From Seiridium cupressi (Eukaryota; Ascomycota; Sordariomycetes; Amphisphaeriales; Sporocadaceae), in the NCBI GenBank assembly GCA_036674765.1, contig JARVKI010000001.1, forward strand, positions 620,001-684,000: a DNA stretch of 64,000 nt, read 5' to 3'. This document shows positions 45,782 to 56,178 of this stretch, piece by piece (the first letter of the stretch is position 1; each line of letters starts with the position of its first letter). The position numbers and the translations under genes were made by a program. The notes under the pieces are model-generated. The model was not told where the DNA came from, did no database searches, and saw nothing but the letters and a program-made list of their open reading frames with translations.

Positions 45782-46678
45782 TGGTTGAGGTCACCGAGAA
45801 ACAAGTGCGATTGCTAAAAAGACCAATAACAATTTATAGTATGATTAATGAGCATAAATAGTAATTATTTCAGCAGTGGCATGATCTTTTCGGCTGTGGT
45901 CTCGAAGCCGCAACGAACATTAATAAGCTTTCCTCACCGTATATTCTGGCGAATTAAAACAATCTAGAACCAGCATCAGCTTGACCGGTGTTTGACTATC
46001 ACTTTCGATTCTTTCACAGTCCCAGGCAAGTATCGTGTAGGTTGCACCTATTCCTAATCACATCCACGGCTGATGGTGCTGAATAAGCAGGTTGCGCTGT
46101 ACAGCCTGGAAGCAATCTAATTCCGGCTGCAGCCGCGATTGCTTGTACACCGGGACTAACCTGATTCCGGAGAATGGGTGAATTACATCTAAGAGACTAC
46201 AGAATGCTTCACCAGTGCACGCTGGCTCAGGTGCGTATCTTAGAAACACTGCGCGAGCTTGCATATAGTGCAGGTTTAAGCTTACGAAAGTCATGACAGG
46301 GTGCCAAGCTGAGCATTTCAGATTACTAAACTGCCGCGCAGCCCTGAAAATCATGGCTAAATCATCGGCGTTAGGCGTTGTATGGTCCTCCAGGTCTGAC
46401 AGAACGTATATTGCTTGCTGAAACATACGCGATCATCGGTGCTTACCAATAACAGCACCTGACATCCCATCATGTCCAAGACAAGGGAGAAGTTGAGAGA
46501 CATCGGCTGGGGACGTGACATTCGAGTATAAATTCTGTTGGATTGAGCTATTACATTCCAAGTTCTCCGGCCGCTCTTCACACGACAGCTATACAATAGA
46601 AACTTGACATTGTATATCTTAACTTCGGTCCCCTAATACCCCAAAGCAGACCGAGCCACAGCCCCATCTCTGATCAAC
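45782..46678. other. intergenic region
   Basis: 897 bases. No gene seen. A TATA-like GAGTATAAAT at about 46524-46533 precedes the NmrA-like gene by about 150 bases. Confidence 0.4.
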
Positions 46679-47800
46679 ATGTCAACTTCACTCAAGAAAA
46701 TTGCCGTCGTAGGCGTAAGCCAGCCTACTCCGTTTTCTCAAGTCTTTACATCTAACTATAGCGATACTGACTTTGCTGCATGCAGGCCTCGGGCAATGTC
46801 GGCGTTCCACTCGTCAAGGAACTACTTTCCCAGGGCTTTACTGTGACAGCCCTGACTCGAGCGTCTTCGTCTTCCACTTTCCCTCCAGGCGTCAGTGTCA
46901 AGAAGCTCGACGACTTCGGTTCCACATCCTCGCTTACCGCTGCGCTGCAGGGCCAAGATGCGGTAGTCTCCACGATTGCGACTATTGCAATTGGCGACCA
47001 GAACGTTCTGGTGGATGCTGCCATCGCCGCTGGCGTCAAGCGTTTTGTACCATCTGAGTACGGAATAAATACCCGTACCATGGGCAAGGAGGGCATGGGG
47101 GCGATATTGAGTGCCAAGGCGAAGCTGGGTGACTACTTGATTGAGAAGGCCGCGCAGAATGAATCGTTCTCGTGGACTGGTCTCGCCACCGGGAGTTTCT
47201 TTGACTGGGTAAGTTTCTTCCTCGAGCTCTGCCTACATCAAATAACGTATACTCGTTCTTGAGCGTATCGACACAGAAAGCTGACAGTGCTTCGTTTGTG
47301 TACAGAGTTTGGATGTAGGGACATACGGAATCAACAAGACAAACAAGACAGCCACTATCTACGACTCCGGAAATGCACGTTTCCAGGTCTCTAACCTTCC
47401 ATTTATCGCCAAAGCCATCACCGCCATTCTCTTACGCCCCGCGAAGACCAAGAACCAGTATCTCTCCGTCGCGTCCGGGCACATTAGCCAGAACGAAATT
47501 CTACGCATTGCCGAGCAGGAGACTGGAGAGAACTGGAAGATTGAGCACGTCAATACAGCTGACCTGACGGCGGCTGGCAACGCGGCCCTCGAGAAGGGCG
47601 AATACGGCCAAGCATTCGTCCCCTTGGTGTTGGCCCACTTTTTTAGCGACGGACAGAGCCACGCGTTGACGTCCGAGGAGAATGCGAACGAAGAGCTCGG
47701 TCTCGAGGAGGAGGACTTGAGTGAGGCCGTCAAAGCTTGGTTGAGGGAGAGTCAGAGCTCTGCTGGTACCGGACTTCAGGGCCAGTTGCCTATTTCCTAA
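46679..47800 (+). CDS. NmrA-like / isoflavone reductase-family NAD(P)-binding protein
   Basis: Atypical short-chain reductase of the NmrA/isoflavone reductase group, 317 residues in three exons (46679-46714, 46786-47208, 47306-47800). The first junction restores the nucleotide motif IAVVGASGNVGVPLVKELL. Next come the binding-pocket loop TALTRASSS, DAVVSTIATIAIGDQNVLVD, AAGVKRFVPSEYGIN, and a Lys in LSAKAKLGDYLIEKA. The C-terminal half has the expected substrate-side strands (VGTYGINKTNKTATIYDSGN). In fungi such proteins act as NADPH sensors or as reductases in secondary metabolism; nothing nearby decides which. Intact. Confidence 0.9.
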
Positions 47801-49897
47801 AATCTGGCAGACAAAACGCCTGTAATAATTATTATAGCTTGAGAATTCACTTCTGTGGAAACTACCATGAATTGGAAACGACGGGTATGGCCATTCAATT
47901 CGCTCCTTGGTGTGTTAAACAGTTTGCATTCTAAGATGATGAGAATCAATGAACACAGATCTTGTAGCACATGTCCTCAGGCCATTTGGGCTCCTTTGGG
48001 TATAATTTCACCGGGAGAAGGAATGAAGAGATTGATTGATCATCAGAGTCGGGTAGCCAGAGGGGCATGTCTTAGCAAAGCAGCATGGTTCAATTCGATG
48101 CGCACCAAAATAAATGCCCACTGGTGGAATTTAGTCGGCTACTTCCATATTGGCGGGGACGAGATACAAGTGCGATGCAGCAATTACTTCTTGTGTCAGC
48201 TTTGTACTCTCTAAGACCGATGTATTCGTGCTCGCTTTGTACGTGGTTGATGTCTCGAGATGCTACGTATCCTACAATATCCAAGCCTCGGTCAAGGTTC
48301 ACAACTATTTCCATTCTGCTCCATGCTGTCTCGATAGAGTTAACTGACGTGAAGTATCCGTTGCCGTACTTCTCTTGCAGTATTGCCAAGATTGCTTTTC
48401 CAACTCAGATTTGGATTCTCCTCCTTTACCGCGGCCAGTCTTTGGTCTTGATCTTATTAGGTTAAGCTGTCATCTTTTAAGGTGACTTCTGAATAGCGCC
48501 ATCCCTAATATTTTCGACCTTAGCGTTTGGCCTCCACGAATCTGAGTTAACAATCATCTAAATAGTAGCGTTCTAGACCTACCCATGTTCCTTCCACTGA
48601 TTTCAGTAAAATGATCGCAATTATTTCAACTTCTCTTAGATGCGTGTGGGCTTTCACCCATTCGGCGTACTATCGCTGCTCATCCTAGACGCGGCCTAAA
48701 AGGAGTCTTTCATTTTAATCATTTCTCAGATCTATTAGAAATGCGACCTAACTGGTATGAGTACTCAATAAAGGTAGGAAACGAATAGAAAACATCTAAA
48801 CTCACCGTTAGCAGCCATGTACACGCGCGCCCACTAAAGGAATTCGTTTGCCTCGCAATCGACTAGGTACTTGTAGGCAATAGCAGGATCGCAACCCTAA
48901 GTAACCATGAAATAAGCGTAATACTCAGTCGGCAGTAGGCTAGACTCCATCACAACGTAAATACGTTCCTTGATCTCGCTATAGAAGTCATCCTCGCGAT
49001 GCATATTAACGTCAAATGACAGCAGAGCGTACTCTATAACCATCTGATCGACAGTTCACCACGAAGCCAAGATCTGAGAAGGTTCCAAAGGCATTAATAT
49101 ACACTCCGATCGACCAAATGCTCCAGCTTCCAATGAGATCATTCAAACTTGACCCTGGAAAGACTAGTAAAGCCCAGAAATGAATCGCCCAGCTGAAAGC
49201 GATTCCTGGCTCATCGAATATAGTTCGCCTCTTGCAGCACAGCCCGACATACTAAGGCACAAACGAGTTATAAAATACAAAGCAGGCTATGATCAGATGC
49301 TTCAATTATAGATAAAGACATATTTGTTACGAGCCACTGCTGGCGGATGTAACAAGAACATATATACAATAGACGACAACTCATCGCATTTTATTCCAAA
49401 AAGAACCTGTTCTAATTGACTTTCAAGGGCCTTAAATTCCCTATAGTATAGACAATATACATTGTGTGGCGCAAACTGCATAGGTTAGGGAGCCTATATC
49501 AAGAGACATCCTAGCGGGCTAGTCAGATCATCCTCCCGCGGCCTAAACGCTTGTGGATCCAGACGTTCGATTTTAACGACTGTAGACGGTAATCCCAAGA
49601 GCGCACCTGTCTTAACCAAACTCACTTCACAGGACGAAGTATTGTCATAAAATAGTTCAAGTCCAAGAGCGTCACGAAGATGGTGCTACCAAGTAAAACT
49701 ATCGAGCTAGAATGTAACGAGAACTATTGGGCCACTCTGATCCACTTTGAGAGGTCCAGCCCAAAATTCTCAAGTACCTATACTGTTTCAGGCTGAAAGA
49801 TAGTAAGTGACAAGACATATAAAAATATATAGGCAATGAATGATCCTGACCAACAAAATGGGTACTGCACCAGTAAAAAGGCTTCAGCTTCGATACC
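47801..49897. other. 2.1-kb gene-poor region with relics
   Basis: No intact gene. AT-rich, with stop codons in all frames over most of its length. The coding relic at 48830-49250 is listed separately. Confidence 0.5.
48830..49250 (-). pseudogene. decayed coding relic, family unknown
   Basis: On the minus strand about 80 codons are open from 49250 to 49012 and read like a membrane protein (GIAFSWAIHFWALLVFPGSS, then DLIGSWSIWSIG). A second frame follows at once (EDDFYSEIKERIYVVMESSL, a stop at about 48897, then the same frame continues AIAYKYLVDCEANEF). The two pieces lie in different frames and have no common start, so this looks like an old broken gene. I do not recognise the family. Confidence 0.35.
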
Positions 49898-49992
49898 TGC
49901 TCACACTCCGATTCGAACGAAGGACCTCCTCATTACCTAATGAAATGGGTTTCATTACAAGTGAGACGCGATAACCACTACGCTATGCAAGC
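49898..49992 (-). tRNA. tRNA-Thr (TGT) with an intron
   Basis: Cloverleaf on the minus strand. The acceptor arms GCTTGCA and TGTGAGC pair with two G-T pairs, with discriminator A at 49898. The D arm is TAGCGTAGTGGTTATCGCG. The anticodon stem TCTCA/TGAGG encloses CTTGTA and an insertion of about 22 bases, so the anticodon is TGT with an intron after position 37. The T arm is CTTCG-TTCGAAT-CGGAG. Confidence 0.9.
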
Positions 49993-51155
49993 TAGATCTG
50001 GTTGGATGATAATTGTGCCGCAATTGAGTACTAGACTGCGGTGTTTCTTTTGTTCCAAATCCGAAGACAATCTTGCAATGCTTCACTTGTAAGTGAATCG
50101 GTAATTCGCACAGAGGGAAACCAGTGCACCTGGTTTAGTTACTATTACGAAATTATTAGCAGAAACGCTTCCAAAGATTGGTCGCTGGGCAAGATTTAGT
50201 AGGTCTTCCTTCGGGCCGTGATTCAGTGAAGATTACATGTAGATATTCTATGCTACTATGTCGCAGACGAACCCATAATTCAACAACAGCACTGTCAGTA
50301 TTAGAAGGAATTTCTTAGCATCATTGTTAACAGTTGCTTGCTTCGCAGCTACTGGCATTTGCCAGCTCTTAGATCATGTTAGGAGGGGCTTTTATGAAGC
50401 CGTACAAAGCCGAAGAACCAGTATTGTTAGCGCCTGAGTGCAGGCGGCCCTACAGTGTGGCAGCTGGGGCTGCGTTAGTGTACATTGTAGTGTCGCAGTT
50501 TAGCTAACAATAAATCACTTCACTAGAGTTAGGGTAAAGCCGATTAATTAATAAACATGTAAATGGCATGGACGCAATTGAGCGGTAGAAGACAAACAGC
50601 CAATCGCGGCCCTTTGAAATCGCGGTGCTTGTTGTGTATAGGTGTGAGTATCGTATCACATAGCGAGTGACCAGTGCGCAGGAGCTCTCGGCCTATGGTT
50701 TACATGTATTTTCTGTGCTAGCACTTTGCACGAATTTCTCCCTCTCTTCTTCCTTCGTGCTTGATCAAATTAGATCAGCACGCTCATGCATGAGCCTTTC
50801 GCCTTTTGTTTTTGGTCTATTATGTGACAATGAGTTCTTTTATACCATTATCAACGATTGAATACCTTCTGTCATCGTGTGTTGGCGAGGAGAAATTCCA
50901 TCAGAACCTCCACACGGCGGAGGAGAAATCGCTAAAATGGCCAGAAAACTAGGCGTATTTATCCCTTCGGAGAGGCCTTGCTGTCATGGAGCCAGCTCGG
51001 TGGTGCCTTTAAAACAGCGGCAACCATTCATTGATTAGCAATTTCTGGTGGCCAAGAGCGTGTTTCAGCCAGGCGGCAGTGGCAGCAACGACAGGAATGG
51101 GGTCTCAGATAAATAAGGAAGAAATAACACGACAAGGATTCGATTAATACCATAC
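49993..51155. other. intergenic region
   Basis: About 1.2 kb, AT-rich, no gene seen. It should hold the 3' end of the CorA-like gene at its right edge. Confidence 0.5.
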
Positions 51156-52702
51156 TCAATACTTGCTCTTGAGCTGGTCGGTGGTGTATCCCTCTTCAAG
51201 ATCCCGATCTCTGGAAGGAGCCTTCCTCTTTTGCCGCCACGAGGCAATTTGCCAAACCAACAGGATCAACGCAGTAAGTACAACAGCCACTACAACGAAC
51301 ACCCAAAAGGATCCCGACACAACCGACCCTTCTTCTGGCGACCAGTTGAACATCGACATGGAGAATATGGACTGGTCACTCTGGTTAGTTGTAATATGTG
51401 CTTTATCGTATCCTTATTCACGGCAACAGCTGAGACTGGGAGATAAAACATTGTGAGAAATGCTATCGACTTCATTTGTCCGTTGTCTTGTTTCGCATCC
51501 AGTGCAATAGAATTATTAGCTCTAGCAATGTTGGTGTTGACAATGGCGTCGCGTCTTGCAATGTGACTCCAGACCTTCATAGCAGTCTGATTAGTAAAGT
51601 TTCTCAGCGAGAGATGACCACAATCAAACTCACAGTCTGCATTGTGATGGACATATTATCCACTACCATGTCACATTCCTCGATCTTGTCATCGTATTCA
51701 CCCATGATTTCAAGTATCCTCTCCTTTAGCATTCTGTTCACATTCATTACGTCCTCCCCGTCTTCATCGTCGAGAACTACTCCGCTGTCCATGGTACGTA
51801 GGACCGACTGGTTCTTGCTCGAGCTGGAAGGATTGAAGTCGTTACAGAACTGGACCATTTTCGCGAGCTGTCTCTTCACCGTCTTGAACTCTTTGGCAAG
51901 ACTCTGGCTTTGATAACATAGTTGCAGGTATTCTCCCATCTGCTCTTCGTTCATGTCCAACATTCCAAAATTCTGGTCTGGCAAGTCGGATACTGAACTA
52001 GTTCGTAGCGTGAAGCGATCGAGCGTGTCTTCCACACGCTCTGATAGACGTTTCCGCTCCAGCTCGGCGAATATACCAGGAAGCAAAAGGGGATGCCCCA
52101 AAGCCTCGGAAGGTGCCTTGGCCAATCGAGCCATGAATTGTCGTCGTTGGCTCGCGTCACATCCAAAAACCATGGCACAGGTGAAATCACTGTGCGGGAA
52201 AAAAGGTGTAGATAGCGCAAGGTCGTTAGGCCACAGTGAAGACATACGGCAAGTCATAACTTATAAGACCCAATCAGTCCCACCGCACAGTGGTTCAAGA
52301 GTTCTAAATGAGAAAAGAAATAGCTATACCTATGCTGGGGGTTCTGTCGCTTGGGTCGATTAGTCGCGTCGCGGAGACGTAAGCCGTCTCTCGAGCTATC
52401 GTTCGTGAGATGGTTCGATGAATTCGCAGACTTCTGGCGAGTCCCTCGAATGTCGGACGTTCGAATGGCAGGTATGAGACCGGTGACCCTTCATCATCTG
52501 AAAGGTTCTTTGCTCGGTCACATAGGCTATCTCCAACTATCAACTAACTAGGAACCTAGTCGGTTATTTTCAAATGAGCGTAGGACTGACATGACACAGA
52601 GGCCGGCCTCTCCAGACCGACGCTTCAGAAATGCATTCTATTGATACTTAGTACTTCAAGTGCCTCTTGTTTGTCTACAGTGTCTTGAGAAACTTTCGAC
52701 AT
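51156..52702 (-). CDS. CorA-like membrane protein (5' end doubtful)
   Basis: Fungal CorA-like protein with two C-terminal membrane helices, related in fold to magnesium channels but without proven transport. The later exons join cleanly: a block ending at 52330, then 52259-51634, 51586-51422 and 51371-51156. They give YLPFERPTFEGLARSLRIHR, HPLLLPGIFAELERKRLSER, an acidic coiled region, KSIAFLTMFYLPVSAVASIF, MSMFNWSPEEG and a last helix FWVFVVVAVVLTALILLVW. The usual GMN motif of true CorA channels is not seen, as is common in this group. The 5' end is a problem: an ATG at 52702 starts a plausible lead (MSKVSQDTVDKQEALEVLSI), but the same frame meets TGA at 52627 and two TAGs near 52550 before the conserved part. 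Either introns there are unrecognised or the gene is broken. Confidence 0.7.
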
Positions 52703-53443
52703 ACATTCCTCATCCGTTTCCCCCAATCTTCTTCTATCATTACGGTCTCAATGGGCAATGCCTAGGCGCTCGTGTGAACAGTCTCATTGCATGCAGCACA
52801 ATCCGGGAGTATTTACATCTTTTGTAGTGTATCTCTGGATTAAAGTGCTTTTTCTTCCCTCGTACTGGAATAGATTAAGGTCGTGCTCAGTGAAAGTGAA
52901 TTCAGAGCCAGTCCAGTCCATGTTGACTTGTCGTCGGAACCGAGCAAAAAGGCTGAAGAGATGATCTACGCAATAACCACAAGCGCCGCCTCTAAGTACT
53001 GGACACGGTTCGTACTGAAACTATGATCGTGGTCAGAGGCATCGAGACGGAGCAGCACTGCGGGGGCATTCGCCCTCCCATGCAGCTACCAAGCATACAC
53101 TTAGGTAACTGATCAAATTCGGGTGCCCGCCGATTCTGCACGCTGCATGCAGCTGCAATGACCATCCAACCGCATCATCACCCGGCTGCAGCTAGCCCTG
53201 TTTCCCGAGGTGGTACGTGATAAGCAGTTCTGACGTGGCAATTCTCAGTTCCTGCCGTAATCGTCATCTAAATGTGGAGAAGTTTTGGGTTGCGATGCAC
53301 ATAGTCGATGTTGGGCAATTCCTTCTACCATAGAATGGAAGCATTTAACATTTGGTTCTTGACCATGCCTGGTTTCGCTCTTGAATCTCTCAAGTAGGCC
53401 TTAGCACATCGTTCGTGAAGCAGGCTTCATCCGGACTGAAAGA
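52703..53443. other. intergenic region
   Basis: 741 bases between divergent genes, no gene seen. Confidence 0.5.
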
Positions 53444-53780
53444 ATGATCTCGCGACGGTCATCAAATCGTTCTGACACCACAGTCAGCAGCATCAGCAGC
53501 ACCCTCACGACAGGTCCGAGGTCCGGAACCGAACAGGTACTGCGCAAGAGATACAAAGACCCGGTAAAGCTTCGGGAGGGCCTTGATCAGCTCCTAGGAA
53601 AGGGGCAGTACAGCTTGAAGGTGTGTTTCCCTACCTCACGGTAGCCACGAGACTAACATTTTCAAGCTGAGAAACAATCGGTATATCATATGCGGTCAAA
53701 AGCTACTTGACAAGGCTCGTATATCCCATTGCTCCCGATTGCACCAACCAGCGAAACCACTAACTGGAATAACAGTCTGA
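53444..53780 (+). CDS. small hypothetical protein
   Basis: Two exons, 53444-53620 and 53667-53780, joined in phase 0 across an intron with a weak donor (GTGTGT), an ACTAAC branch and TCAAG acceptor, give 96 residues. The N-terminus is Ser/Thr-rich; the middle, VLRKRYKDPVKLREGLDQLL, then GQYSLKLRNNRYIICG, looks like a small folded domain I cannot name. It may be the shortened N-terminal part of a longer protein. It lies tail-to-tail with the kinase gene. Moderate to low certainty. Confidence 0.4.
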
Positions 53781-54398
53781 GTTGGCCGCACTGGAGGAAT
53801 CTGCATATCATCATTACGATTCTTATTGATTGCATTACTTCCGACGGCCGGTCTGCGGATATATATTTTAGACGGTAACTGTAACGGCAACTAGAACATA
53901 AAGAGAGGGGTATCACACAACAATTTGCCACACAAGACTCCAACGAAATGAATCACAGAAAACACTTGACACATCACCACACCCAGAGTTTCTACATGTC
54001 CCTCGCTGTAGACCCCCGTCTGGATCTGCAAGAACTCATATTACGGACACAGCGCACCGAACCGTCCGCTGTCGACACGACTGCTCAGACTGGATATGTC
54101 CGTGCTGTCGAAGCTCATCCAATCAGCCGTTGACCGACGAGTGAGTTCATGCCATTGATTGCTAAGAACTCTTGGCGGAAGTGAATGTTGCTTCAGAACA
54201 CTTTGAACTGCTTCTGCCGACAAAGTTGGGGTCAGCTAAAGTACCAGACGGGCTGGCCGATCAAGCAGGTTACTTACCTCTGGTACGCAACCACCACGAT
54301 TGCAAAGGTTTGCCCACGTTGGATCTCTTTACAAAGTCCCTCCCTGCCCTTTTTATCCGCCGCCGGACAATCTTCATGTAGGGGATTCTTGTTAACCG
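53781..54398. other. intergenic, convergent 3' ends
   Basis: 618 bases; short overlapping open frames only. No gene called. Confidence 0.45.
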
Positions 54399-56178
54399 TC
54401 ATTCCAAATTCCCGGAACGTGGACAGGGTGTGTTGCAATACCTCTCGTTCTCGCATTTCCGGTCCATGGCTGACAACTCTTGCCAAAGCTTGGAGGCATC
54501 CAGTCGACGGTCCCTATCTGCCAACATCATTTTACCCATGATCAGGTCCAGTAAGTCTTGGATGTACTGTGTACACTTCCGGTTTCTGTGAAGCCTTTCA
54601 ACCCAACTGACAACCTGAGGTCTGACGACTGCTTGGGTACCAGATTCGATGCGAAAGAATATATCGGAAGTGACATTTTGATGATCGATCTCTTCTCGAG
54701 CGGCTGGGAAATCTGTATGGACGGATCCCCAACCCTCCAAGTACCACGTTGCAAACTCCAGGAAGAATGCGCCGAGACTCCACATGTCAGACTTTCGACT
54801 GAGACTTGCCCCTGGGATATCAAACTCAGGAGGCCGGTACGATGGGGACGTCGCTCTTGGTTGCACAAGTGAACGGGATTCCTGACGGTGAAACCTCGAG
54901 AGGCCAAAATCTGAGATGAAAATCTGCTTCTTTGAGTCAGGCATGTAGACGAGGAGGTTTCCCGCTTTGATGTCACCGTGCCTCCCAAACTTTTCTCTGA
55001 AGTTTGATGGCAATTCTGCGGCGTAATCGACATGCATGAATGCCAAGGACTCTGCAATGGCGACAGCTTCACGAGCCATCCACCGAACTGACCCCGGATC
55101 TCTAGCCTTTGGGTTCTTTTTCCAGTGGGCGCGAACACTCCCATCTGCCCAGGGAAATATGAGGTAGTAAGTCACTTTTCTACCCTCCCGCAACTCGAAT
55201 GTTGCCAGCAGCTTCACCAGTTGCTTTTCAGGACGATGTGCGAAACGAAGTAGCGGGCCAACTTCGTCCTCAAAGTCCTTTCTAACCTTGGTTTTGAGCT
55301 CTTTTATGGCGAATGACTGTCCGCTAGATGTGACCTACTTGTAATCAGCAAGGATTGATCCGCTTGCGATATCTCGTTGGGGTAGTGCGGGCTCATACAA
55401 TTCGCTCGTCAAACCTGTAATGGCTAGGGTGTATCTTTACGCGTTGGACCTCGCCAAAGCCCCCTGTGTTTTCTTGGTTATCCGAGTCTTGGTCGTCCTC
55501 GTCATGATTAGATTGATCCTCGTACTTGAAAGGCAGGATCGTGGTCTTGTGTAAGATGTAATGATTGACCCCTTCGCTTGGTTGTACGAAGAAAGGAGCG
55601 AGGTATTTTTCACTGGTTTTCAGGAACTTTCGTCGATCCTGGGGAGTCCAATGGGAGAGCGCAGTGCATGTTTGGTCAGTGTCGCGGTGTTTCAGGGTAA
55701 ATGGATCCTCGCTTTGGCGGCCGGAATAGGGGACTTCTGCTAATGGAAGCCAATCGTCGTCGACTCCCCTCTTGATGAATAGGGGGATGTCCTCCTCTTT
55801 TTTCATGCGAATCAAGGTGGCCACGACTTTCCTGGACGAGCGGAATGAACCACTGTCTCTTGTGCTACAAATCTTCCTTGCTAGGTCGATTTTCTTCTGG
55901 TGTGACCAATCTTTGCAGGATTGAAGGGTTCCTAAGAGCCTAATCATAGCGCCTTGGTTGATAACTTCGCCGAGCTTATCGACTGGGACGTAGTCAATGC
56001 GGCCTGCCGATGAAGAGATGTCAATTTCCGAATTCTTGAGCCTACCATGAAGTTCTTTCGCTGTTGCACTGCCATCAGAAGTTTCCTGCGAAACGTTAGG
56101 CCACAGAAAGCGGCATAGATCCTCATTGCCCCGATCCTTGCACTCGACGAATCCGTGTTGTTGTAGGCTCGCCGCCAT
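54399..56178 (-). CDS. serine/threonine protein kinase, fungal-expanded type
   Basis: Protein kinase of 571 residues in two exons (56178-55399, 55334-54399). An in-frame ATG at 56286 would add 36 residues; the internal Met before AASLQQHGF looks better. The first 230 residues have no named domain; helical, with an acidic stretch (EDDQDSDNQEN) just before the kinase. The kinase domain has the glycine loop GGFGEVQRV, the ATP-anchoring Lys in FAIKELK, the catalytic loop GRHGDIKAGNLLV (HGD in place of HRD, frequent in fungal kinases), the DFGLS magnesium motif, and YRPPE in place of APE, followed by SDMWSLGAFFLEFATW. The core catalytic residues are therefore present. The intron (55398-55335) falls between the loop and the Lys. 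Target unknown; such genes are often near heterokaryon-incompatibility or STAND genes, though none is seen here. Confidence 0.8.

Noticed and set aside
50526..50534. TTAGGG telomere-like unit
   Set aside because: A single unit with no tandem copies; expected by chance.
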